A DNA stretch of 10,364 bases from positions 1-10,364 of the forward strand of contig WRIQ01000025.1 of NCBI GenBank assembly GCA_009782655.1. Direction: 5' to 3'. Below are positions 1 through 8,300 of the stretch, piece by piece; position 1 is the stretch's first letter, and each line of letters starts with the position of its first letter. The stretch is from Prolixibacteraceae bacterium. GTDB taxonomy: Bacteria; Bacteroidota; Bacteroidia; Bacteroidales; Prolixibacteraceae. Below the pieces are notes generated by a model. The model was not told the origin of the DNA, did no database searches, and worked only from the letters and a program-made list of their open reading frames with translations. The translations under genes and the position numbers were made by a program.

Positions 1-414
1 CCCGATTTTTCATACCAAACAGGCAACGGAACCGAGAAAAAACTCTCTGACCTAAAAGGGAAAGTAGTGCTAATCACATTTTTTGCCACGTGGTGCGGGC
101 CTTGCCGCGCCGAGTTGCCGCACATACAAAAAGAAATATACAACAGGCTGAAGGATAATGCCGACTTCGAGTTGCTAATCATCGGCAGAGAACACAGCCG
201 CGACGAAGTTAATCAGTTCAAAACCGAACAGCAATTCGCCATGCCATTTTATCCCGACGAAGAAAGAAAAATCTATTCGCTGTATGCCCAACAGTCGATT
301 CCGCGAAATTTCGTAGTCGATAAAAACGGGAAAATTGCGTATCTGTCCATCGGGTTTAATAAAGCTGAATTTGAAAAAATGAAAGCCAAAATTGACAGGC
401 TGCTGGCGGATTGA
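1..414 (+). CDS. TlpA/ResA-like thioredoxin-fold protein, 5'-truncated
   Basis: The frame is open from the first base of the window, so the N-terminus lies outside; 137 residues are visible. The visible part is a thioredoxin-fold domain. The active site reads FATWCGPCRAELP, with the redox cysteines at 94-96 and 103-105. The cis-proline loop SIPRNFVVDKNGKI follows, with its Pro codon at 301-303, and after it a strand and a C-terminal helix typical of the AhpC/TSA-Redoxin family. Proteins of this type reduce disulfides, or act as peroxiredoxin-like enzymes, in the periplasm. In Bacteroidota they are often exported or lipid-anchored, but the signal region cannot be seen here. A GTG at 67 should not be taken as the start, because the coding sequence before it (residues resembling FSYQTGNG...LSDLKGKVV) is normal for the family. 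The stop lies 16 bp from the stop of the convergent permease gene. Exact substrate unknown. Confidence 0.88.
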   Translation, partial: PDFSYQTGNGTEKKLSDLKGKVVLITFFATWCGPCRAELPHIQKEIYNRLKDNADFELLIIGREHSRDEVNQFKTEQQFAMPFYPDEERKIYSLYAQQSIPRNFVVDKNGKIAYLSIGFNKAEFEKMKAKIDRLLAD

Positions 415-430
415 TAGTTCCCGCGCTGCT

Positions 431-1699
431 TCAGTCGAACTGTATCGACTTGACAGGCGATATTTTGCTGACGAAATGGGCAGGTACCATCATCATCAAC
501 ATGGTGATGGCAATGGCTGCTGCATTGAGAAGAAGAACTCCCCAAACGGTAAGGTTTACCGGAACAACATCCATGTAATACGACGAAGGATCGAGTTTGA
601 TGATGTGAAAATATTTTTGAATGCCCAGTAGCAGCAAGCCGGCAATGTTTCCCCAGAGCAATCCTTTGAAGATGAGCAATCCTGAGAGGTACAGGAAAAT
701 CCAGCGAAGCGTCCGGTTGGACATTCCCAGCGATTTGAGAATCCCGACCAACGAAATTCTTTCGAGAATAATTACCAGCAACGCAGAAATCATATTGAAA
801 CCAGCCACCAACGCCATTAAAACAAGAATAACCCAAACATTCATGTCGGTGGTGGAAAGCCAGTCGAAAATCTGCGGGAACTTGCGCGTAATGGTGATGG
901 TTCGCAACGCCGAATCGTTGGAATTATAATTAACTACCGCTCTCAAAATTTCTCCGTTCGTTTTGTCCAGCTCTCCAAAATTGTGCAGCAAAATTTCAAA
1001 TCCGCTAATTTGGTTTTCGTCCCAATTGTTGATATGCTGAATTTGCCTCAGGTCGGTAACGGCAATCATTTTATCAAATTCCTGAAAATTTGTGCTGTAT
1101 ATTCCCGAAATCCTGAACTGCCTGATGCGGGGAACCAAGTCATCTTCATTGATAAAATACATATAAACCTGATCGTCGGTTTTAAGTTTCAGTGCAGCGC
1201 TCAAACCGGACGAAATGAGCAGGTCGTTGGAGCGTTCGGAGGTGTCCACATTGGGCAACTTTCCGGCAACAAGCGACATTTCGAAAAAATCCCACGAATA
1301 ATCCGGAGCAACGCCTTTCAACACAATACCTTGCGTATATTCATTGGTTTTTATGAGCCCCGGTTTGGTGGCAAAAACATTGACCCTGCGTATGTTTTCT
1401 ATTTTGTCAAAATCTTTAAGGAACTTCTGCTCCCTCGAAACAGGCGCGGTTTCGTATGAGTTGTTCGAGTCGTAATTCACAATTTGTATGTGCCCCCCGA
1501 ACCCGAAAACCTTTCCGCTGATCTCTTTTTTGAAACCGGTGACGATGGCGAAGGCTATCAACATCACCATAACGCCCAAAGAAATTCCCAACACTGCAAT
1601 ATTGACAATTTGGTGCGAGAGGCGCCCTTTGTTCTCTTTTTTACTGAAAAGTCTGCGGGCAATGAATAATCCTGTATTTACGGTATCTTTTTTTTTCAT
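431..1699 (-). CDS. LolC/LolE-type ABC transporter permease (FtsX-like)
   Basis: This 422-residue protein has the layout of lipoprotein-releasing permeases. A short cytoplasmic N-terminus is followed by TM1 (about residues 32-55), a large periplasmic MacB-PCD-like domain (about 57-285), then TM2 (286-311), TM3 (333-360) and TM4 (381-405). The loop LERISLVGILKSLGMSN after TM2 matches the coupling-helix region of FtsX-family permeases that contacts the ATPase. The DPSSYYMDVVPV stretch before TM4 and the C-terminal SPVKSIQ are typical of LolC/LolE homologues. In that family the permease extracts lipoproteins from the inner membrane with the ATPase LolD and passes them to LolA. No LolD gene lies in the window, so the partner must be encoded elsewhere. 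The ATG start overlaps the stop of the upstream gene in ATGA (1696-1699), so translation is probably coupled. LolC and LolE cannot be told apart from sequence alone. Confidence 0.9.
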   Translation of the reverse strand: MKKKDTVNTGLFIARRLFSKKENKGRLSHQIVNIAVLGISLGVMVMLIAFAIVTGFKKEISGKVFGFGGHIQIVNYDSNNSYETAPVSREQKFLKDFDKIENIRRVNVFATKPGLIKTNEYTQGIVLKGVAPDYSWDFFEMSLVAGKLPNVDTSERSNDLLISSGLSAALKLKTDDQVYMYFINEDDLVPRIRQFRISGIYSTNFQEFDKMIAVTDLRQIQHINNWDENQISGFEILLHNFGELDKTNGEILRAVVNYNSNDSALRTITITRKFPQIFDWLSTTDMNVWVILVLMALVAGFNMISALLVIILERISLVGILKSLGMSNRTLRWIFLYLSGLLIFKGLLWGNIAGLLLLGIQKYFHIIKLDPSSYYMDVVPVNLTVWGVLLLNAAAIAITMLMMMVPAHFVSKISPVKSIQFD

Positions 1700-2715
1700 G
1701 CCTCTGCGCTGTCTTTATATTTGGCCTGCGCTACATTTTTGCGGTTAACAAACAGCAGCATCATCAGCGAGAAAACGCCCACAACAATTATCATCAGCGT
1801 CATTATGCCGTGGGCGAGCAGCGCAAAAACAATCCCATCTTCGTTGGGAATGCCATAAAGGGCAAGCGCTTCCTTGGTCATAAAATGCCATGCGCCGATG
1901 CCGCCCTGCACGGGAGCCACCATCCCGAAACTGCCAAAAACAAAAGCGGTCAGGCCCTCAAGCGGCAAAAGATGCGAAGTGAAATCGAAAGCGAAAAAGG
2001 CGACATAGAGCATCAGATAATATAAAATCCAGATGAAAAAAGTCTGGAAAATAAAAGCTCCTTTTTTGCGAATGTAGCGCACCGAAAGAATGCCTTCCTT
2101 AAACTGGTTCAGGGTTTTCCCGATTCTCCGGTAGAAACGGCTGGCTTTAATTTTTCTCCTGAAGGAAAAAAATAACAAACCAATGACAATAAACGATCCC
2201 CACAAAAAAGGCGAAATAAGGGCGGAAAACAACTTGGTTTTCATTTCGGGTTTTTCGTTCAAAAAACCAACCACCTCCCCGAATTGCGTGAGCGCCATCA
2301 GCAGGGTGAAAAACAGCATAACCAGTATGTCGAAAATCCTCTCGGTGACAACGGTTCCGATGAGTTTGGCGAAGTTTATATTTTCGTAGCGCGTCAGAAC
2401 ACCGCATTTCGAAATTTCTCCCATGCGCGGAATGACTAAATTCATCAAGTAGCCAACCATGACTGCATAAAAAGTGTTGTCCAAACGCGGTTTGTACCCC
2501 ATTGGTTCTATCAGGTAACGCCAACGCACAGCCCTGCAAATATGGCTCAAAATGCCCAATATTATCGAAAGCAAAATCCAAAAATAGTTAACATCATTTT
2601 TCAGGATGGAAAACATCCGGTCGATATCCTGATCTTTATAAATAAACCAAAAGATGAGAACTCCTATGGCAAAGAATATCAAAATATTCGCGATTTTTGT
2701 TGCTTTCGACGCCAA
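1696..2715 (-). CDS. Flippase-like integral membrane protein (UPF0104 / LPG-synthase TM family)
   Basis: This 339-residue, strongly hydrophobic protein has about eight membrane segments. Its family hallmarks are RAVRWRYLI (61-69), GYLMNLVIPRMGEISK (88-103), TERIFD (124-129) and PVQGGIGAWHF (268-278). They match the lysylphosphatidylglycerol-synthase transmembrane region (YbhN/AglD-like, UPF0104). Family members without a soluble synthase domain, like this one, are proposed to move lipids or lipid-linked intermediates across the inner membrane. The substrate here is unknown. The start appears to be TTG at 2713-2715: an in-frame TAA lies four codons upstream, and the next ATG would delete the first membrane helix. 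The leader is A/T-rich with no Shine-Dalgarno. The gene leads a two-gene operon with the LolC/LolE-type permease, which it overlaps by 4 nt, and is divergent from rsmA. The family call is firm; the role is inferred. Confidence 0.9.
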   Translation of the reverse strand: MASKATKIANILIFFAIGVLIFWFIYKDQDIDRMFSILKNDVNYFWILLSIILGILSHICRAVRWRYLIEPMGYKPRLDNTFYAVMVGYLMNLVIPRMGEISKCGVLTRYENINFAKLIGTVVTERIFDILVMLFFTLLMALTQFGEVVGFLNEKPEMKTKLFSALISPFLWGSFIVIGLLFFSFRRKIKASRFYRRIGKTLNQFKEGILSVRYIRKKGAFIFQTFFIWILYYLMLYVAFFAFDFTSHLLPLEGLTAFVFGSFGMVAPVQGGIGAWHFMTKEALALYGIPNEDGIVFALLAHGIMTLMIIVVGVFSLMMLLFVNRKNVAQAKYKDSAEA

Positions 2716-2766
2716 ATTCGTAAATTATTAATTGAAAACATTTTTCTGCTTGCAGGGCTTTCAGCG

Positions 2767-2784
2767 CAAACTTACGTATTTTTG
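2767..2784. promoter_or_regulatory. Putative bidirectional promoter with back-to-back -7 boxes
   Basis: Two exact matches to the Bacteroidetes -7 consensus TAnnTTTG lie back to back, 2 bp apart: TATTTTTG on the + strand (2777-2784, toward rsmA) and TAAGTTTG on the - strand (2774-2767, toward the flippase-like gene). They form a dyad, CAAAnnTA-CG-TAnnTTTG. The surrounding 20 bp (2766-2785) are palindromic at 16 of 20 positions. Predicted leaders are roughly 75-80 nt for rsmA and about 45 nt for the leftward operon. Neither direction has a TTG at the ideal 19-21 bp upstream; the nearest for the + strand is at 2750-2752, spaced 24 bp, so the -33 elements are weak. A third TAnnTTTG match on the - strand at 2819-2812 is an alternative leftward promoter. 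Confidence 0.5.
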
Positions 2785-2869
2785 CACCGCACTCCCGTTC
2801 ATCGAATTGTGCAAAAATAGAAATTACTTTGATTCAGGGAGGCGGATTTTTAAAATAATATTGCGATTG

Positions 2870-3643
2870 ATGGATTTTGTAAGGCCGAAAAAAGGTTTGG
2901 GGCAGCATTTCCTGAAGGATTTGAATATTGCCCGTAAAATTGCGGGAAGCCTCGACATCGACAGCCCAGCCAACGTTTTGGAAATAGGGCCAGGCATGGG
3001 CGTACTCACCCGTTTCCTGCTTCAGAATGAAAATATCAACCTGACTGTTGTCGAAATTGACAACCAATCGATTGACTACCTCAATAACTACTTCGACACC
3101 AATACATTGCGCATTATCAACGGCGATTTTCTGAAAATGGACGTCGATGTATTTTTCGCTGACGAGTTTTGCATAATCGGGAATTTTCCCTACAACATTT
3201 CGTCACAGATTTTTTTCCGGATTTTCGAATTTCGCTCCCGCATTCCGCAGGTGGTAGGGATGATTCAAAAGGAAGTGGCCGAAAGGTTCTGCGCTCAGCC
3301 GGGCAACAAAAGCTACGGAATTTTGAGCGTTCTGTTGCAGGCATTCTACAATATCGAATATCTGTTCACTGTCAGCGAAAATGTTTTTGCGCCACCGCCC
3401 AAGGTGAAATCCGCCGTTGTGCGACTGAAACGAAACAGCCGCCAATCTCCGGGGTGCGACGAAAATATTTTCAAAACTGTGGTAAAAACCGCTTTCAACC
3501 AGCGGCGCAAAGTTTTGAGCAACGCCCTGAAACCACTGAATTTTGCTGTCCCCTCAGAATTTGCCGGAAAACGCGCCGAGCAACTCTCTGTGGAGCAGTT
3601 TATAGAACTGGCGAAATGTGCAGAGCAAGCGCACAAAAATTGA
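2870..3643 (+). CDS. rsmA: 16S rRNA (adenine1518/1519-N6)-dimethyltransferase RsmA/KsgA
   Basis: This 257-residue protein uses S-adenosylmethionine to dimethylate two adjacent adenines in the helix 45 loop near the 3' end of 16S rRNA, a late small-subunit maturation step. The motifs occur in order: GLGQHFL (9-15), the SAM-binding motif I EIGPGMGVLT (38-47), acidic E62 expected to hold the ribose, GDFL (85-88), the catalytic NFPYNISS (105-112), APPPKVKSAVVRL (174-186), and a C-terminal domain beginning FNQRRKVLSNAL (209-220). The length is at the usual ~260 residues. The ATG at 2870 is chosen because the family starts just before the RPKKxLGQHFL block. The frame is open further upstream to 2732, but that stretch would run through the promoter and resembles nothing. 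The gene is divergent from the flippase-like operon and convergent with porX. Confidence 0.96.
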   Translation: MDFVRPKKGLGQHFLKDLNIARKIAGSLDIDSPANVLEIGPGMGVLTRFLLQNENINLTVVEIDNQSIDYLNNYFDTNTLRIINGDFLKMDVDVFFADEFCIIGNFPYNISSQIFFRIFEFRSRIPQVVGMIQKEVAERFCAQPGNKSYGILSVLLQAFYNIEYLFTVSENVFAPPPKVKSAVVRLKRNSRQSPGCDENIFKTVVKTAFNQRRKVLSNALKPLNFAVPSEFAGKRAEQLSVEQFIELAKCAEQAHKN

Positions 3644-3693
3644 AAAAATTCATTCGCCAAAAGCCCAAAACGGCTTGCCGCATTGAGGGCGAA
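3643..3693 (-). terminator. Candidate intrinsic terminator for the porX transcript
   Basis: Between the convergent rsmA and porX stops, the - strand can fold a nested hairpin. The outer arms TTCGCC (3693-3688) and GGCGAA (3658-3653) enclose an inner stem AAGCC-GTTTTG-GGCTT (3676-3661). The inner stem is followed at once by TTTT, and the outer stem by TGAA and six Ts (3648-3643), the last overlapping the rsmA stop codon. The stems are short (6 and 5 bp), so termination may be weak. No comparable T-run follows on the + strand. This is a hand-folded call only. Confidence 0.3.
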
Positions 3694-3747
3694 AGAAAGC
3701 CCCATTTGCAAATAAACTACTGCGAATCAATCACTTCGGTCGCAAAT

Positions 3748-5304
3748 TTATTTCTTTGGGCTCAGGGTTGAAATGGGAATGATCATTTCTTCCATGGAGA
3801 TGCCGCCATGCTGAAAAGTGTTGTCGAAATATTTTGCGTAATAATTATAGTTGTTGGGATAGACGAAAAAATCGGCGCCTTGAGCAAAAATATAGCTGGT
3901 GCTGACATTGCGCGACGGCAGAAAAGCCTCACGCGGATTGGTAACTTCGAAAACCTGCTTTGCTTTGTAAGCCAGATTTTTGCCCAATTTGTAGCGCAGG
4001 TTGGCGTTGGTTTCCTTGTCGCCGACAACCTTAACAGGATTGTTCACACGGATGGTTCCGTGGTCGGTGGTTACCACAATTTTAATATCGTGTTTTGCCA
4101 GCGATTTGAGCAAATCGAGCAGCAACGAATGGTTAAACCAGCTCAGGGTGAGCGAACGGTAGGCTTTTTCGTCGGCGGCCAACTCGCGAATCATATCCAT
4201 TTCGGTGCGGGCGTGAGAAATCATATCCACAAAGTTGAAAACCATCACCGAGAGATTGTTTTCGAGAATCCCGCTGATGCTGTCCGACAATTTTTTTGCG
4301 CTTTTCACGCTCGCCACTTTGTCGAAATAGAGTTTCTCTTTACGTCCCAGTCGCTGCATCTGTTTGATTAACAGCTCTTCTTCGTGTTGGTTTTTGTTGC
4401 CTTCGTTGTCGTCTTCTTCCCACAGCGAAGGATATAATTTTTCAATTTCGGAGGGCATCAATCCGGCAAAAAAGGCGTTGCGCGCATACATGGTCGCCGT
4501 AGGCAAAATACTGAAAAAGAGCTGCTCTTCGTCGATTCTGTAAAATTCGTTGAGCACATTGCTCAACACGCGCCACTGGTCGTAGCGCAGATTGTCGATA
4601 ACCAGCACAAACACTTTTTTGCCGTTGTTTAGCAGTGGAAATATTTTATGCTTGAATAAATCATACGACATCAACGGTCGCTCTCCCACCGGTTTGTTGA
4701 ACCATCCCAGATAATTGCTTTTTATGAATTTGAAAAAAGCGTTGTTAGCGTCATTTTTCTGCATTATCAGCACATCGTCCATTGCTTGGTCGTCCGATGC
4801 GCTCAACTCCAACTCCCAGTACACGAGCTTGCGGTAAAGCTCTACCCATTCGTCAAAGGTCAGGCGGTCGCTCAAACGCATTCCAATTTCAGAAAATTGT
4901 CCCTGATATGCCGAGGTGGTTTGCTGCGTGATCAACCTTTTTTGATCGATATTTTTTTTCAGCGTGAGCAGAATCTGCTTCGGATTGACCGGTTTAATCA
5001 GGTAATCCGATATTTTCGCGCCCACCGCTTCGTCCATTATGTTTTCCTCTTCGCTTTTGGTAATCATCACCACCGGCACGTTGGGATTTATCGCCTTTAT
5101 GCGGGTCAACGTTTCCAATCCGCTAAGGCCGGGCATATTTTCGTCCAGAAAAATAATGTCGAAATCGCTCTTGTTCACTTTGTCCAGCGCATCGGAGCCG
5201 TTGTTGGCGGTATCTACTTCATAGCCTTTTTCTTTCAGGAAGATGATGTGCGGACGCAAAAGATCAATTTCGTCGTCCACCCATAATATGCTAATTTTTC
5301 TCAT
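3748..5304 (-). CDS. porX: PorX: T9SS response regulator with PglZ phosphodiesterase domain
   Basis: This 518-residue, two-domain protein is full length for PorX. Residues 1-120 form a CheY-like receiver: acidic pair D10/D11, phospho-acceptor D54 (in FLDENMPG), T82 and K104 (YLIKP). After a helical linker, residues ~205-518 form a PglZ/alkaline-phosphatase-superfamily domain. Candidate metal and catalytic residues are all present: D237 (VIDNLRYDQWR), T271 (LPTATMYAR, the nucleophile position), D360 and H364 (FVDMISH), D414/H415 (TTDHGT) and H499 (QHGG). In Porphyromonas gingivalis, PorX works with the kinase PorY and sigma factor SigP to control T9SS genes, and its PglZ domain is a zinc-dependent oligonucleotide phosphodiesterase. 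The REC-PglZ architecture is distinctive, and no DNA-binding domain is visible. No porY or sigP lies in the window. The gene sits 84 bp downstream of the porW-like gene on the same strand and may be co-transcribed with it. Confidence 0.94.
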   Translation of the reverse strand: MRKISILWVDDEIDLLRPHIIFLKEKGYEVDTANNGSDALDKVNKSDFDIIFLDENMPGLSGLETLTRIKAINPNVPVVMITKSEEENIMDEAVGAKISDYLIKPVNPKQILLTLKKNIDQKRLITQQTTSAYQGQFSEIGMRLSDRLTFDEWVELYRKLVYWELELSASDDQAMDDVLIMQKNDANNAFFKFIKSNYLGWFNKPVGERPLMSYDLFKHKIFPLLNNGKKVFVLVIDNLRYDQWRVLSNVLNEFYRIDEEQLFFSILPTATMYARNAFFAGLMPSEIEKLYPSLWEEDDNEGNKNQHEEELLIKQMQRLGRKEKLYFDKVASVKSAKKLSDSISGILENNLSVMVFNFVDMISHARTEMDMIRELAADEKAYRSLTLSWFNHSLLLDLLKSLAKHDIKIVVTTDHGTIRVNNPVKVVGDKETNANLRYKLGKNLAYKAKQVFEVTNPREAFLPSRNVSTSYIFAQGADFFVYPNNYNYYAKYFDNTFQHGGISMEEMIIPISTLSPKK

Positions 5305-5322
5305 TCTCTGTCGATTTTCTTA

Positions 5323-5340
5323 TGTTATAATGAAATAACA
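5323..5340. promoter_or_regulatory. Inverted repeat upstream of porX
   Basis: TGTTAT-AATGAA-ATAACA is a perfect 6-bp-arm inverted repeat with a 6-bp spacer. It ends 19 bp before the porX ATG. A near-consensus -7 box, AATATTTG (- strand, 5346-5339; one mismatch to TAnnTTTG), overlaps its distal edge. Such an arrangement would suit an operator, but the repeat is short and A/T-rich, so chance is possible. No good -33 element was found at 19-21 bp. Confidence 0.25.
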
Positions 5341-5362
5341 AATATTAAGGCCATTTTGTATA

Positions 5363-5372
5363 GCGTTAACGC
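5363..5372. promoter_or_regulatory. Perfect 10-bp palindrome GCGTTAACGC in the porW-porX gap
   Basis: GCGTTAACGC is perfectly self-complementary and sits 16 bp past the porW-like stop codon and 58 bp before the porX start, in an otherwise A/T-rich gap. It has no loop and no T-run, so it is not an obvious terminator. It could be a protein-binding site. The flanking bases do not extend the symmetry. Confidence 0.2.
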
Positions 5373-5388
5373 AATTTAACATAGAAAA

Positions 5389-8300
5389 CTATTGTCCCAA
5401 ATAAATCTTCCGGTAGAAGTCCATGTATTCGAGAACATTTTTCCGTGTCATAAAAATTTCGAGGTTGGTCGGTGTGATAATAAAATTCCGGTAATCCACA
5501 TTTTCGAGGGGTGCAAAAAGAGCGCGGTCGCGTACCAACCGGCTCAGGTATTCACGGGCTACTTCTTTATCGGCAAACCCCGAAACACGAATCAGTGTGC
5601 GGGAATTGTCCAACGCCGTTTCGTCGACTGTTAACCCTGCTGCGGCAAAATGGTCGTTGTCAAATTGATTGATATTATCGATCATCTTCTGTTTTCCTTC
5701 GGTTTGCGAAGGGATCATCAACACAAAAATGTGACTGCCCTCCGTCTGACTGTTATAGAGCCCGCTGTATGATTCTTCGGACGCCGGCGTCTGGTTTTGC
5801 GAGCCGGAATCCTGCTGCGCCGGACTGACAGGCGTATCCTGTTGTGTTCCGGGCGCTTGTCCCGCCCGTTGTATGTAATTGACGCGGAAGAAATCCATAT
5901 ACATATCGAAGGCCATATTTTCCAGCAAACTGTTGAGGTTCTTGTCGGTAATCAGGAAATTTCGGTACGAGGTCTGTCCCAGCGAACCGAACAATGCGCG
6001 TTGCTGAATCACCGCACGCCAATATGAAATGCCTTCGGTGTAGCCGGGCAATCCGCCGGTGATGAACAATTGGTAGTCTCCCGCCTGTTTTACCTGCACG
6101 GTGAGGTTCCATGTGCGGAATTCCTGTCGATTAAATTCGGCAAATTGATTCAGCAGATTGCGCATCGACAGTTTTGTGTCCATCACGGCAATTACAAAAT
6201 TTTGTGTCACATCGACAGGCAACGTAAACATGGCTTCGGAAACAGGCACGTCGACTGCTACGAAACGGCCTTTGTCGCCCAGCAGTTCGTCTTCGCGTTG
6301 CGCCCGTGCCATGAGTTCTTCGGGCGATTCGTAATCTTCGTCGGAAAAATCGCCGCCAGTTTGCTGGCTATAGTTTTTGATATAAAAACGCAAATAATCG
6401 GTGATGGAGCCTTCTTCCAGCAGTTGCCGATAGTTGGTTGAGGAGATAACAAAGTTGTTGTATTCAATGCCGCGTAACGAACGGAAAATTTCCGCTTTGC
6501 GGATTATCGCCCTGAAATATATCAAAGCCTGCTCTTTGTTGCCCAGCGAACGCACAGTCGCCAAAACCATATTTTCTCCCAAATTTTCCGATTCAATGTC
6601 GAAATCGTAACGGGTGTAATGATCCAGATTGTAGTTTGCAATGTCGAAGCGAAGCCTGTTCAAATCCACATTGGCATTGCTCCGGTATGCAACCACAAAG
6701 TAGTGGACAAGGTCGCCATCGTAGCTGTATTTTCCTCCAAATTCATCGTTTTCGGGCGACAAGCCGGAAATAATTTCCGCATTTTTAATCTCCTCGTGAA
6801 TATACCCCGATGCTACCAACTGCTGATAGTTTACCAGCGTGCTGTCTTCTATCAGCGTAAGTATCTCTTTTGCCAATGGTACAGGTTCTCCCTTCGGATA
6901 ATCTGCCACATATTTATTCAGCAGTTTTTCGAAATTCTGCATGTTGGTTTGAACGCCTCCGGCCACCGCTTCCATGAAATCTATTTTCGACAACATGAGG
7001 CTGTCGGGTTTCATCCTTTTCAATTCGACGGCGGTTTGCAGGATTCGCGAATAGCGCCCTCCCTTATAATCGCGGAATGCCTCCATATACAGGTTGTTCA
7101 TCCGATCCTGTTTCGCTTGCATGTCGGCGAAAAAGTTGGGATTTTGCAGGTATTGCGCATAGTTGCTTTCGGGGAAGCGCCTGATAATCAATTCACGATA
7201 TTCATTCGATTTGGTCTTGTCGGGTATCAGCTCGTTCAAATCATAGAGTTCGTAGAAAGCCGTCAGCAGGTAAATATTGTCGGGATAGCGCCGGTTAAGT
7301 TCTTCGAACGATTCGGCGGAACGGGGATAATCACTGAAATCGGCTTTGAAAATCCGCCCTGCGTTGTATAAAGCATCTCGTATTTTGAGATGCGAAATGG
7401 CCATCAACGAATCGTTGACAGGAATGTCCTGCGTATAATATTCGCGTTTCATGGGGTCTGTTTCGCGCACTACAATGAGCGACGAATCAATCACTCCGGC
7501 AAATTCGTCGATCTCGTCGAAGGAGACTATCTCTTTGTTAATACGCCGCCAGTTGTCTTCCAGCTTTCGTTTTCCCCATATTTGCGTAAACTGCGATTTT
7601 CCATACGATACGGTCTGCGGATTGTAGAAATACCATCCGCCGCCTGCCGACGATCTCCCCAATCCGTAGCGATATTCGTTGGCGCGGTAATATCCGCTGG
7701 ATGCAGCTTGTTGCGCGGCAAGCAGTTCGGTATTTTGCGAGCGTTCGCGTTCATCGGCTATCCATTGGTCTATCAGCGCATTACGCTCATTTTCGGGCAT
7801 TTGTGCCAGCCGTTGCAAGCTGTCTTGTGTTTCAACCATTTTCAGGTTTGACACCAGATGCGAAAGACTGCCGTGCCGCGCATTGATGATTTGGTAATTC
7901 GGATATTTGGGTTCGATGACAACGATGGCCGTGTCGTAATAGGCTTGCGCACCCACATAATCTTTTTTATCGAAATAAATATCGGCAAGCGTCACTGCCG
8001 AAAGCGCTAGTTGAAAATTGTTGTCGACACTGGAAGCTACCGATTTCTGATAAAGCTCGATGGCTTGCTCTTCGTCGTTTTCTTCCATGGCAATGTTGGC
8101 CAGCGCATAATATATCTGATCCCTGAATTCTTCATTTTTTTCGTCTTTGAGCATTTTCCTCAACTCTTTGCGCAGCATCTCGTTGTTCTCGTTGCCGGCC
8201 ATCAGGCTTAACGCATTGATTCGCGCATTGAACGCCATTTTGTAGGAAGCGTTGTATTTGGTAACGGCCTGAAACGCCTCGACAGCTCTGCCGGTTTCGC

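Noticed and set aside
273..836. 187-codon frame antisense to the thioredoxin and overlapping the permease gene
   Set aside because: Both overlapped genes have clear family signatures in their own frames; the antisense product has low-complexity His/Cys/Ser runs typical of shadow frames.
2812..2819. Extra TAnnTTTG match on the - strand (TATTTTTG) within the rsmA leader
   Set aside because: Exact -7 match, but no TTG at 19-21 bp upstream and less well placed than the dyad at 2767-2784. Kept only as an alternative leftward promoter.
2732..2869. In-frame 46-codon N-terminal extension of rsmA
   Set aside because: It crosses the divergent promoter, resembles nothing, and would make RsmA far longer than its family. 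The conserved N-terminal block starts just after the ATG at 2870.
3169..3771. 200-codon + strand frame overlapping rsmA and the convergent porX end
   Set aside because: It is a +1 shadow of rsmA. The Arg/Cys/Gln-rich translation shows no domain, and rsmA motifs are intact in the true frame.
6619..7371. 250-codon open frame on the + strand inside the porW-like gene
   Set aside because: The host frame is a long, continuous lipoprotein with recognisable blocks. The antisense product has no recognisable motif, and long antisense frames are expected in this codon-usage context.
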